A DNA stretch of 60,755 nt from Candidatus Zipacnadia bacterium (GTDB taxonomy: Bacteria; Armatimonadota; Zipacnadia; Zipacnadales; UBA5352). The number at the start of each line of letters is the position of its first letter. The stretch's first letter is position 1. Location: the NCBI GenBank assembly GCA_029821635.1, contig JALGSW010000004.1:1-60755 (forward strand). The letters are read 5' to 3'. The translations under genes were made by a program, and so were the position numbers. Under the pieces are notes generated by a model that searched no databases, was not told where the DNA came from, and saw nothing but the letters and a program-made list of their open reading frames with translations. Below are positions 35,672-43,448 of this stretch, in pieces.

Positions 35672-36520
35672 ATGCTGTGGTGGCGGAAGAAACGGCCGCG
35701 GCGGCCGAGCGGCAGACCGGACACGTACGCGCGCCCAAAGGCGTTCGTGCGGTCCGCTACTGCGCGCACGCCTGAGGAGAACGTGGCCGCGCTGAACTAC
35801 CAGCCCGACGAGCCCGAGCAGGACGCGGGCGAGATGGCCCGGGGCGCCTGGACCGCGACTGTCGTGGTAGGCGCGATCTTCGCGCTGGTCCTGATCGTTG
35901 GCCTGTTCATCTTCCTCGGCACACACGTGAGCTCGGCCTGGGGTGGATGGCGAGGCGCGCCTCTGCAGCGGGCCGCCGAGGCAGGCGAGGTCGAGGAGAT
36001 CCAGCGCCTGATCGACCGCGGCGCAGACCCCAATCGCGCAGGTCCGGACGGCGAGACGCCGCTGATCGCGGCGCTGCGCACCGGGCAGCAGCCGGTCACC
36101 GAGACGCTGCTGCGGGTGGGCGCGGAGCCGTCGCAGGACGCGATCGACGTAGCCGTACGCTACGAGCGCCGCGAAGGGCTGATCGCGCTGATCGAGGCGG
36201 GCGCCGACCCCGACACGCGCAACACGTGGAGCACGAAGTCGCTGCTGGAGATCGCGGCCGAGCAGGGCGACGCGGATCTGGCGAAGCTGCTGCTCGTGCA
36301 CGGCGCCGATCCCGACGTCGCGCCGAAAGAGAGCCCGTTCACCACGCCCGCGCTGTTCATCGCGGCGAGGAACAACGAAGTGGAGATCGCGCGCCTGCTG
36401 CTCGAGCACGGCGCCGACCCGACGCTGAGGCGCACGGGCTGGACCGCGGCCGAGGTGGCGCGCAACTCCGGCAACCAGGAACTCGCGCGGATCCTGCTGG
36501 AGGCGGCGCAAGACGAGTGA
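35672..36520 (+). CDS. Membrane-anchored ankyrin-repeat protein 2
   Basis: It begins MLWWRKKRPRRPSGRPDTYA, very like the MLWFRKDDDRKKRRRW start of its upstream neighbour. A single membrane segment (TATVVVGAIFALVLIVGLFI) is followed by ankyrin repeats (PLQRAAEAGEVEEIQRLIDRG, PLIAALRTGQQPVTETLLRVG, LLEIAAEQGDADLAKLLLVHG, LFIAARNNEVEIARLLLEHG). The ribosome site GGGGGAG precedes the ATG. A scaffold or binding role is likely; the partner is unknown. Confidence 0.82.
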   Translation: MLWWRKKRPRRPSGRPDTYARPKAFVRSATARTPEENVAALNYQPDEPEQDAGEMARGAWTATVVVGAIFALVLIVGLFIFLGTHVSSAWGGWRGAPLQRAAEAGEVEEIQRLIDRGADPNRAGPDGETPLIAALRTGQQPVTETLLRVGAEPSQDAIDVAVRYERREGLIALIEAGADPDTRNTWSTKSLLEIAAEQGDADLAKLLLVHGADPDVAPKESPFTTPALFIAARNNEVEIARLLLEHGADPTLRRTGWTAAEVARNSGNQELARILLEAAQDE

Positions 36521-36526
36521 ACTGCC

Positions 36527-37042
36527 GTGGGGCGACACCTGCTCGACGAACCTGACAGCGAATACACGCATGAGGACCCGCTGGTCAACGCGCTGGGGGT
36601 GATCTGGCGCTACTGCGTCCGCGCGCTTCTCATCCTGGCGCCCGTGATCAAGTGGGCTCTCATCCTGATCTTTTCCGCGTCTGCGCTCTATCTGGCGGTG
36701 GTGCTCGCGGCCCTGGGCTGGCGCTACCACCAGGTGCAGCAGGCCGCGCCACTCCGAGAGGCCGCCAGGCAGGGCGACCTGGAGCGCGGCCGGGAGTTGC
36801 TCGAGGCGGGCGCTGATCCGCAGGGCATAGGCTGGAAGCGTGACAGTGCGTTCACGGTGGCCGTCGTGCATGGCCGCCCCGAATTCGCGTGCCTTCTGCT
36901 TGAGAGAGGCGCCGAGCCTTCTGAGTGGGCAATCGAGGACGCGGAGCGTCATGGCTATCCTGAGCTGGCGGAGATGGCCCGCCGGCAAGCGACGGCACGG
37001 GAGGCCGAGGAGGGCCCCGATGAAGCAGGTAACCCCGAGTGA
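36527..37042 (+). CDS. Membrane-anchored ankyrin-repeat-like protein 3
   Basis: A GTG at 36527, 6 bases after the previous stop, gives 171 residues. Two hydrophobic stretches (VRALLILAPVIKWALILIF and ASALYLAVVLAALGW) are followed by two ankyrin-like repeats (PLREAARQGDLERGRELLEAG and FTVAVVHGRPEFACLLLERG). It is shorter than the upstream two and its N-terminus lacks their MLW-basic start. It overlaps the flavin reductase gene by 23 bases, so the operon continues. Confidence 0.75.
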   Translation: MGRHLLDEPDSEYTHEDPLVNALGVIWRYCVRALLILAPVIKWALILIFSASALYLAVVLAALGWRYHQVQQAAPLREAARQGDLERGRELLEAGADPQGIGWKRDSAFTVAVVHGRPEFACLLLERGAEPSEWAIEDAERHGYPELAEMARRQATAREAEEGPDEAGNPE

Positions 37043-37532
37043 GGCGATCGGGCGGAAGTACCCCGAGTGGGTAATCCTCGTCGTCGCGCGGGATGCGGAT
37101 GGCAAGCCCAACCTGATGCCCGCGGGCTGGGGCATGATCTGCTCAGGCACCCCGCGGCTGGTCTGTGTGGCGATCGGGCTGGGGCGCTACACGCATCAGT
37201 GCATCGAGGCGACCGGCGAGTTCGTCTTCGCATGGGCGGGGGAGAGCCAGGCGGAGCTTGTGAAGTATTCCGGCTCATGCTCGGGCGCGGAGTGCAGCAA
37301 GTTCGAGGAATTCGGGATCCCGACGGTCGAGCCGGCGGTGATCGATGTCCCGCTGCTGGCGGAGGCCGCGGCGAACCTCGAGTGCACGCTCCACGCAGCG
37401 CACCGCACCGGCGATCACACGACATTCGTGGGGGAGATCGTCGCCGCGCATGCGCCGGACGAGCCGGTCGCGACGCTGCTGAACTTCGGCGGCACGTTCG
37501 CGCCGGGAGCGCCGGTCGGCATCGTCGAATGA
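37020..37532 (+). CDS. Flavin reductase-like (FMN-binding split barrel) protein
   Basis: The ATG at 37020 has a GGAGGG site 8 bases upstream; 170 residues. The fold is seen in VILVVARDADGKPNLMPAGWG, RLVCVAIGLGRYTHQCI, EFVFAWAGESQ and LECTLHAAHRTGDHTTFVGEI, which match the FMN-binding split-barrel flavoprotein family. Three Cys lie around a central loop (SGSCSGAECSKFEEFG). It probably binds FMN and shuttles electrons. It is next to a nitroreductase that could use the reduced flavin. Confidence 0.85.
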   Translation: MKQVTPSEAIGRKYPEWVILVVARDADGKPNLMPAGWGMICSGTPRLVCVAIGLGRYTHQCIEATGEFVFAWAGESQAELVKYSGSCSGAECSKFEEFGIPTVEPAVIDVPLLAEAAANLECTLHAAHRTGDHTTFVGEIVAAHAPDEPVATLLNFGGTFAPGAPVGIVE

Positions 37533-37572
37533 GCTTCAGCACACCGAGGGACACACGGAAGGGTGACGACGC

Positions 37573-38088
37573 ATGGACGTGATGGATGCGATCGGGCAGC
37601 GCTTCTCAGTGCGTAAGTTCAAGAGCTACGAGCTGGAGGACAGCAAGCTCGATCGAGTGATGGAGGCAGCGAGGCTCGCACCGTCGGCGCGGAATCTGCA
37701 GGAGTGGCGCTTCGTCGTGGTGCGCGACCCGCAGATGCGTGAGGCGCTCTCCGAGGCGGCGAACGGCCAGCAGTTCGTGGCGCAGGCGCCCGCGGTCATC
37801 GTTGCGTGCGCGGTTACCGACGAGCACGTGATGTCCTGCGGCCTGCAGTGCTTCCCGATCGACGTGTCGATCGCGATGGCGTACATCACGCTGCAGGCGG
37901 TCGAGGAGGGCCTCGGGACCTGCTGGGTCGGAGCCTTCAGCGCCGACAAAGTGGCCGATCTGCTCGGCATCCCCAAGGACGTGATCGTGGTCGGCCTCAT
38001 GCCGATCGGCTATCCGGACGCCGAGGCCCCGCCGAAGAAGCGCCTGTCGCTGGGCGAGATCATGTTCGAGGACCGCTGGCAGGCGTAG
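37573..38088 (+). CDS. Nitroreductase family protein
   Basis: A GGAAGGG site precedes the ATG; 171 residues, a typical short nitroreductase. Conserved parts are QRFSVRKFKSYELEDSKLDRVMEAARLAPSARNLQEWRF at the FMN site, and GTCWVGAFSADKVADLLGIP and VVGLMPIGYPD at the C-terminus. These proteins form FMN dimers that reduce nitro groups or other electrophiles. It lies 40 bases after the flavin reductase gene, likely cotranscribed. Confidence 0.88.
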   Translation: MDVMDAIGQRFSVRKFKSYELEDSKLDRVMEAARLAPSARNLQEWRFVVVRDPQMREALSEAANGQQFVAQAPAVIVACAVTDEHVMSCGLQCFPIDVSIAMAYITLQAVEEGLGTCWVGAFSADKVADLLGIPKDVIVVGLMPIGYPDAEAPPKKRLSLGEIMFEDRWQA

Positions 38089-38135
38089 CAGCGCGGAGGA
38101 GGGCAACGGCGGGCGCCCGCACTCCCTCCGACTGT

Positions 38136-38160
38136 GTGCGCACGGGGGCGTGCGCACCAC
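38136..38160. repeat. Palindromic repeat before the tRNA gene
   Basis: Arms GTGCGCACG and CGTGCGCAC enclose GGGG, followed by CAC. It is the same module as at 23310-23334 (arms GTGCGGACG/CGTCCGCAC), with a paired base change that keeps the stem. Confidence 0.65.
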
Positions 38161-38272
38161 CGCACCACGCCGCGAGCCTCAGCCGTCGTGGATAATCGGG
38201 CCGCGGAATGCCAGGCCGCCCTTGATCCGCTCCGCATGGCGGGGCGAGGGCCTGCCACGGCCCGACCTGCCC

Positions 38273-38301
38273 TTGACGAGGCCCCCCGGGTCTGATACAA
38301 T
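38273..38301 (+). promoter_or_regulatory. Promoter of tRNA-Ala
   Basis: TTGACG (38273-38278) and TACAAT (38296-38301) are 17 bases apart, a near-consensus sigma-70-type promoter, about 20 bases before the tRNA. Confidence 0.8.
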
Positions 38302-38320
38302 TGTTCTCGAAGCGGAAGGT

Positions 38321-38395
38321 GGGGCAGTGGCGCAGTGGGAGCGCGTCTCCTTGGCATGGAGAAGGTCGCGGGTTCAACTCCCGCCTGCTCCACCA
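38321..38395 (+). tRNA. tRNA-Ala (anticodon GGC)
   Basis: A complete cloverleaf of 75 bases including an encoded CCA: acceptor arms GGGGCAG and CTGCTCC, D-arm GCGC/GCGC, anticodon stem TCTCC/GGAGA around loop TTGGCAT (anticodon GGC, Ala), and T-arm GCGGG/CCCGC around TTCAACT. A strong promoter lies upstream and a terminator hairpin follows. Confidence 0.95.
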
Positions 38396-38406
38396 CCAGA
38401 AGATTT

Positions 38407-38448
38407 GCAGGCGCGGACGACATTCGTCGTCGGCGCTTCTGCATTTAA
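38407..38448 (+). terminator. Terminator after tRNA-Ala
   Basis: A long stem (GCAG, GCGC, GACGAC paired with GTCGTC, GGCGC, CTGC) around an ATTC loop is followed by ATTTAA. A second, similar hairpin lies at 38482-38523. Confidence 0.65.
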
Positions 38449-38481
38449 CCTAGGCGCTCGCATTGCGCCTGGCGGACGCGC

Positions 38482-38523
38482 ACAGGGCGCGGCGACATTC
38501 GTCGCCCGCGCTCTTTGTATTTA
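38482..38523 (+). repeat. Second hairpin resembling the tRNA terminator
   Basis: Stem ACAGGGCGCGGCGAC pairs imperfectly with GTCGCCCGCGCTCTTTGT around ATTC, followed by ATTTAA. Both this and the preceding hairpin share ACATTCGTCG and the ATTTAA end, so one may be a duplicate. Confidence 0.55.
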
Positions 38524-38620
38524 AGAAGGAGCGTATCGGGCGCACGGGGAACCACTCAAATGGAACACACGTATTTGCGCACTCCGGGGCACGCCCGGGG
38601 GGGCAAGGAGGCAGCACGCA

Positions 38621-39871
38621 GTGGAGAATTGGCGAGACGTCGTACTTGAGGCCGCCGCACTCAGTGCCTCGGACGTATTCTGGAAGGCGAAAGCCCATCC
38701 TGCGGTTCGAGTACAGGGAAGGGTGCAGATCTGGGAGCACCACCCGGTCCTCACGGTCGCGGACACGCAGGCGATGGCCAATGAACTGATGACCGACCGG
38801 CAGGAGGCGCTCTTCGAGGAGTTTCCCGAGCGCGACCTCGGTCTGACGGTGGGGGATACCTGCCGCCTGCGCATCAACATCTTCAAGCAGCAGAACACGG
38901 TCGGCCTGGTCATGCGGATCATCCCGCTGGAGATACTCACGATCGATGACCTCGAACTGCCGTCGGTCCTCAAGGACATCTCGATGAGCCCGATGGGTGT
39001 CGTCCTTGTGACCGGGCCGACCGGCTCCGGCAAGTCCACCACGCTCGCCGCGATGATCGCCCACATCAACAACGAGCGCAAGGGCAACATCGTCACGATC
39101 GAGGACCCGATCGAGTACGTGCATCCGGACAAGGGCTGCATCGTGAACCAGCGCGAGGTCGGCATCGACACGATGAGCTTCTCGGACGCGATGAAGTACG
39201 TGGTGCGTCAGAGCCCGGACATCATCCTGATCGGTGAGATGCGCGACGTCGAGACGATGAATGTCGCGATGCAGGCGGCCGAGACCGGTCACCTGGTGTT
39301 CTCAACCGTGCACACCTCCAGCGCGCCGGAGACGATGGAGCGCATCATCAACATGTTCCCGCCGCACCAGCGCGACATGATCTGTCTGCGGATGAGCAAG
39401 TCGATGCGAGCGATCGTCTCGCAGGTGCTGATCCCGCGCAAGGGCACTGACGGTCGCATCGCGGCAGTCGAGGTGCTGGTGGCGAACCCGACGGTCGCGA
39501 AGATGATCGAGGATGGCCAGCCTGGCGACACGTACCAGGTGATGCAGGAGGGCGGGTACTGGGGGATGCAGACGCGTAACCAGGCGCTGCTGCACCTCTA
39601 CCGCGAGGGGAATATCTCCGCGCGCGACTCGCTCTTCTACGCCGGGAACTACACGGAGATGCGGCAGATGCTGCGCCGGGTTGACCCGAAGGAAGCCGAG
39701 GCGGCGGCGCGCGAGCAGCCCGGTCTGGGCGGCACCCGCGGGGAGGTTCCGGAGGCGCAGAAGACCACTGCCGAGACGACCGGCCGTGGCGGGAAGATCT
39801 CCGAGCAGGAGCTGCAGGAGCAGGCCCGGCGCGCGCGGCGCGCGGCGCGCAAGCCCGGACAGCCCGAGTAG
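38621..39871 (+). CDS. PilT-like twitching/pilus retraction ATPase 1
   Basis: A GTG at 38621 follows a GGAGG site by about 10 bases; 416 residues. It has the PilT/VirB11 motor motifs: Walker A GPTGSGKST near residue 132, the Asp box IVTIEDPIEYVHP, Walker B IILIGEMRDVETM, and the His box AAETGHLVFSTVHTSSAPET. Pilus retraction ATPases power type IV pilus twitching. The last 60 residues are a charged tail (EAQKTTAETT, QARRARRAARKPGQ) not seen in standard PilT. It is followed by a second paralogue, an arrangement that often pairs a main and an accessory motor (PilT and PilU type). Confidence 0.88.
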   Translation: MENWRDVVLEAAALSASDVFWKAKAHPAVRVQGRVQIWEHHPVLTVADTQAMANELMTDRQEALFEEFPERDLGLTVGDTCRLRINIFKQQNTVGLVMRIIPLEILTIDDLELPSVLKDISMSPMGVVLVTGPTGSGKSTTLAAMIAHINNERKGNIVTIEDPIEYVHPDKGCIVNQREVGIDTMSFSDAMKYVVRQSPDIILIGEMRDVETMNVAMQAAETGHLVFSTVHTSSAPETMERIINMFPPHQRDMICLRMSKSMRAIVSQVLIPRKGTDGRIAAVEVLVANPTVAKMIEDGQPGDTYQVMQEGGYWGMQTRNQALLHLYREGNISARDSLFYAGNYTEMRQMLRRVDPKEAEAAAREQPGLGGTRGEVPEAQKTTAETTGRGGKISEQELQEQARRARRAARKPGQPE

Positions 39872-39974
39872 CCGCGGCAGCAGCACGATCGAGGCCCGGT
39901 TCCCCCGGGCCCTGGCGCTTGAGGATGCGCATGCCGACTTTCGTTCACATTCTGACGCCGGCGAGGGATCACAG

Positions 39975-41192
39975 ATGGCTGAGGATTACATTCGACGAAC
40001 AGTGAAGGCCCCGCCCGAATTGAGCGACGCCGTTGGCAGGACCATGGACGGCGACGTCCTCGAGCTTCTTCTCCACGCCTGTGAGAAGCTCGACGCCTCT
40101 GACCTGCACCTGTCATTCGGTGAGCCGCCGGTCTTCCGCATCACCGGCAAGATGTACCGCGTGGAGGGCTACAAGAACCTCGATCACGAGGACTGCATCG
40201 GCGCGACCGCATATCTGCTCGGCGAGGACATGCCGACGAACCGCTACTGGCAGCAGTTCCATGAGACAGGCGGTGCGGACATCGCCACCGTGATCGACAC
40301 CGGCTCCCGCTTCCGCGTCAGCGTCTACCAGCAGAAAGGGCACCCGACGATCGCGCTGCGCTTGATCCCCGACACGATCCTGACTTTCGACCAGCTCGGC
40401 CTGCCGGTGGACCAGGTCAAGGAGCTGCTCCACCGCCCTCGCGGCATCGTCCTGCTCACCGGCCCGACCGGCTGCGGGAAGACCACCACGATCGCCGCGA
40501 TGATCGACTACATCAACCGCGAGCGCGACACGCATATCATCACGATCGAGGACCCGATCGAGTACTTCCATGTCGGCAAGCGCTCCCTGCTCAACCAGCG
40601 CGAGGTCGGTGTGGACGTCTCGAGCTTCTCGGAATCCGTTCGCCGCAACATGCGCTCCGACCCCGACGTGATGCTGGTCGGTGAGATGCGCGACCTTGAG
40701 ACGATGCGCGCCTGCCTGCAGGCCGCTGAAACCGGTCACCTTGTGCTCTCGACCTTGCACACCGTCAGCGCGCCGAAGACTGTGGACCGCCTCGTCACCG
40801 GCTTCCCCTCCTCCGAGCAGGAGGAGATCCGGGCCATGACCTCCACCTCGCTGCTGGCGGTGTTCTCACAGGAGCTGATCCCGCGCAAGGACGGGAAGGG
40901 CCGGATCGCGGCCTTCGAGATAATGATCGGCGAGCCGGGCGGCTCGCCCGCTATCGGCAACCTGATCCGCGAGCGCAAGTCATCGCAGATGCGCTCGACA
41001 ATCCAGAGTTCGAAGCACCTCGGGATGCAGCTTCTCGAGTCGAACCTCTCGTACCTGGTGAAGGAGGAGCTGATCGCGTTCGAGGAGGCGTACAATCGGG
41101 CGAATCAGAAGACGGACCTCCTGAGCTTCCTGGATGACTACCCGATTCCGGAGGAGTATCGCACGGCGGCCGAGAGCGCCGACAACAGCTAG
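39975..41192 (+). CDS. PilT-like twitching/pilus retraction ATPase 2
   Basis: The ATG at 39975 has a GAGGGA site 8 bases upstream; 405 residues. Motifs are KLDASDLHLSFGEPP, Walker A GPTGCGKTTT near 163, IITIEDPIEYFHVGKRSL, Walker B VMLVGEMRDLETMRA and AAETGHLVLSTLHTVSAPK. A GESDxHL-like start (DASDLHL) is better kept than in the upstream paralogue. It is probably a second retraction motor for the same pilus. No pilin or secretin gene lies in the window. Confidence 0.88.
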   Translation: MAEDYIRRTVKAPPELSDAVGRTMDGDVLELLLHACEKLDASDLHLSFGEPPVFRITGKMYRVEGYKNLDHEDCIGATAYLLGEDMPTNRYWQQFHETGGADIATVIDTGSRFRVSVYQQKGHPTIALRLIPDTILTFDQLGLPVDQVKELLHRPRGIVLLTGPTGCGKTTTIAAMIDYINRERDTHIITIEDPIEYFHVGKRSLLNQREVGVDVSSFSESVRRNMRSDPDVMLVGEMRDLETMRACLQAAETGHLVLSTLHTVSAPKTVDRLVTGFPSSEQEEIRAMTSTSLLAVFSQELIPRKDGKGRIAAFEIMIGEPGGSPAIGNLIRERKSSQMRSTIQSSKHLGMQLLESNLSYLVKEELIAFEEAYNRANQKTDLLSFLDDYPIPEEYRTAAESADNS

Positions 41193-41245
41193 TTGGCACG
41201 CGCTGCGGATCGCGTCGGTTCACCACCCCACGAGGAGGAGCCGCA

Positions 41246-42349
41246 TTGCGACAGGGCAGAGGAGGCGCCGGCCGCTCGCCGCTGAAGATAGACTTCGCTC
41301 AGAAGGTGCGGGACCTCTCGGGCATGGGCCTGAAGCTGTGTGCGGCCGGCTTCGCACTGGGCCTCGGATACGTCCTGTACGCGGTTTACGGCGGCCATCT
41401 GTCCGGGCCGGTTGACGCAAAGGCCATCCGCAACCTGCAGCTCATGGGACAGCTGATGGCTGTCGGCGGCATCCTCGGCACGATCTGCCTGGTCGTGGTG
41501 ACCTTCGAGGAGATCGCGGTTGCGGTGGTCGCCGGGCTGGCGGGCGTAGGCCTGGTGCTGGGCTTCCCGCTGATGGTGGCGGGTCAGGTCTCCAGCCAGG
41601 CCGGGCAGGCCGGCGGGATCATCACGAACTGGTCGGCGATCACCGGTCAGGGAATCGTGCTGGTCGTCGGCATCCGCATCTTCATCGAGATCGTCAACTA
41701 CATCCGCGAGGCGCCCGCGCGCCGAGCCAGGCTCGAGGAAGAGCACGGCTTTGGCAAGCCTAAGAAGGCGACCGGGAGCCCCGGCTACCGCATCTCGCAC
41801 TGTTGGGAGATGCCTTTCTGCCACGAGGCGATCAGGGAGATCTGCCCGGCGTTCAAGAGCCGCAAGGACTGCTGGCGCCTCCGCCAGGGCTGCAACTGCG
41901 ACCCCTACCTGATCGAGTCGCTGCTCAAGCACGGTGCCTCCACCAACGTGCTGCCCGAGCAGGGCTCGACCTACGTCCGCTCGGACCTGCAGACCGGAGC
42001 TCGCCAGGCGGGCTCGACGCGCACGCGTGAGTGCCGGCAGTGCCCGATCTTCAACGAGCACCAGCGGGAGAAGTTCCGTGTGCTCAATCCGGTGACCATC
42101 GCTGCAGCGGTCCTCGGCCTTGCCGCGGCCTACCCGCTCATGCGCGCTCTCTACGCGCAGTTCATCGCATTTCTGGCAAGAGTTGCTGAGCAGCTCGTGC
42201 TCGGACAGAGCGTTGCAGTCGGCGACTGGATCGCACGCTTCGACAGCCCGGCCGTGTGGACGTTCTTCTACATCATCGTCGGGCTGCTGGTGCTGTCCTA
42301 CATCCTGAAGGTGGTCGAGTGGGCGGTGCTTGTGCGCAAGATCCTCTGA
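41246..42349 (+). CDS. Membrane protein with Cys/Trp (two-CW) motifs
   Basis: A TTG at 41246 with an ideal GGAGGAG site gives 367 residues. About five membrane segments surround a cytoplasmic central region with CWEMPFCHEAIREICPAF, CWRLRQGCNCD and, later, CRQCPIF. The CWE...C...CPA...CW...C.C spacing matches the 'two-CW' domain found mostly in uncultured phyla, which may bind a metal or cluster. It follows the two PilT genes with short gaps, so a role in pilus-linked sensing is possible but unproven. A terminator ends the operon. Confidence 0.75.
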   Translation: MRQGRGGAGRSPLKIDFAQKVRDLSGMGLKLCAAGFALGLGYVLYAVYGGHLSGPVDAKAIRNLQLMGQLMAVGGILGTICLVVVTFEEIAVAVVAGLAGVGLVLGFPLMVAGQVSSQAGQAGGIITNWSAITGQGIVLVVGIRIFIEIVNYIREAPARRARLEEEHGFGKPKKATGSPGYRISHCWEMPFCHEAIREICPAFKSRKDCWRLRQGCNCDPYLIESLLKHGASTNVLPEQGSTYVRSDLQTGARQAGSTRTRECRQCPIFNEHQREKFRVLNPVTIAAAVLGLAAAYPLMRALYAQFIAFLARVAEQLVLGQSVAVGDWIARFDSPAVWTFFYIIVGLLVLSYILKVVEWAVLVRKIL

Positions 42350-42377
42350 ACCGCGTGGGGGTGCCCAGAACATCCGA

Positions 42378-42412
42378 CGCCCGGGCCTTCGTGGCCCGGG
42401 CGTTTATGTTTT
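42378..42412 (+). terminator. Terminator after the PilT operon
   Basis: CGCCCGGGCC (42378-42387) and GGCCCGGGCG (42393-42402) form a perfect 10-base-pair stem with a 5-base loop, followed by TTTATGTTTT. It lies about 28 bases after the stop codon. Confidence 0.85.
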
Positions 42413-42443
42413 CCCGTGGGCGGAGACACCCCCGTGCTCGCCG

Positions 42444-43325
42444 CTACTTCGCCTCGATGGAGATCGGCCTGACTGTCTGGCTGCCGCGGTGGTCCGAGGC
42501 GGCGACGACGATTATCCCATCCCCCGCGCCGTCCACGGGCACCTGCGCGCTGAAGCGGCTGCCGCGGTCGAGCTCGACCGCACTGCCGTTGATCGTCACG
42601 CTCGCGCCCGGCTCGGAGATGCCCGAGATCGTCACGCTCTGCGCGCCCTCCGGGAGGGCGATCGTCTCATCTACCCCGAGGTCCAGGCGCGGGCCGATGA
42701 TGCCCTGCTGCTCCTCCCACGCCGTCGCGTCCTCGTCCTCCTGCGCAACCGGCGCGGCTCCGCCCTCGACGCTGGCCTGCTGGCCCGGAGCGACGGTCGC
42801 CGTGCCGCCCTCGGCGTCCACGACCACTTCGCCCTCGTAGACCGCCACGGCCGTCTGCCCGGCCTCATCGACGCTCACGGAGAAGACCGTGCCGCGCACG
42901 CCCGCTGTGGCTGTCGGGGTGCGTACCTCGAACTTCGTCTTGCCGCCGAGTGCGGAGAGCACGCGCACCCAGATGCGGCCCGCGTCGAGGTCGAAGAGTG
43001 ACGTGGTCTGCTTCGAGCTGGTGTTGAAGTTGCACTTGCGCACGCGAATGCTGGTCTCGGGCCCCAGGCGCACGCGCGAGCCATCGACCCAGTTGAGGGT
43101 GACGCCGCTTGCCGCGCCCGTGCGGACCGCGTAGCCCGTCAGCACGTGCGTGGTGTCGCCGAGAGGCCTGAAGTCCTCATCGGTCGCTGCCTTCACGAGC
43201 ACGTCGCCGGCGGTCTCGCTGACCGAGGCAATGCGCTGGACGATGACCAGCGACTGCACCATCAGCACGCCCAGGAATATGAAGACCCCCAGGACGCCGA
43301 CGAGCAGTACCGCTGATTTGCGCAT
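42444..43325 (-). CDS. FecR-domain membrane-anchored protein
   Basis: The ATG at 43325 gives 293 residues. It starts with a membrane anchor (MRKSAVLLVGVLGVFIFLGV) and a FecR domain: TGYAVRTGAASGVTLNWVDGSRVRLGPETSIRV, FDLDAGRIWVRV, VRTPTATAGVRGTVFSVSV and VYEGEVVVDAEGG. The C-terminal 100 residues look like an Ig-like domain (ISGISEPGASVTINGSAV). FecR domains transmit or scaffold periplasmic signals. It is divergently transcribed from a CHASE2-cyclase gene, a pairing seen in several phyla. Confidence 0.86.
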   Translation of the reverse strand: MRKSAVLLVGVLGVFIFLGVLMVQSLVIVQRIASVSETAGDVLVKAATDEDFRPLGDTTHVLTGYAVRTGAASGVTLNWVDGSRVRLGPETSIRVRKCNFNTSSKQTTSLFDLDAGRIWVRVLSALGGKTKFEVRTPTATAGVRGTVFSVSVDEAGQTAVAVYEGEVVVDAEGGTATVAPGQQASVEGGAAPVAQEDEDATAWEEQQGIIGPRLDLGVDETIALPEGAQSVTISGISEPGASVTINGSAVELDRGSRFSAQVPVDGAGDGIIVVAASDHRGSQTVRPISIEAK

Positions 43326-43448
43326 ATCCCGTTCCCCGTTTATACTTGCGATGCGTTGGATTGTTGCACACGGCGCTACTTCGCTGTCACCAGAGAGATA
43401 CCCTTCATACGCGGGTGGTAAACGACGCGCGCGGCCGACCACGAGCTC

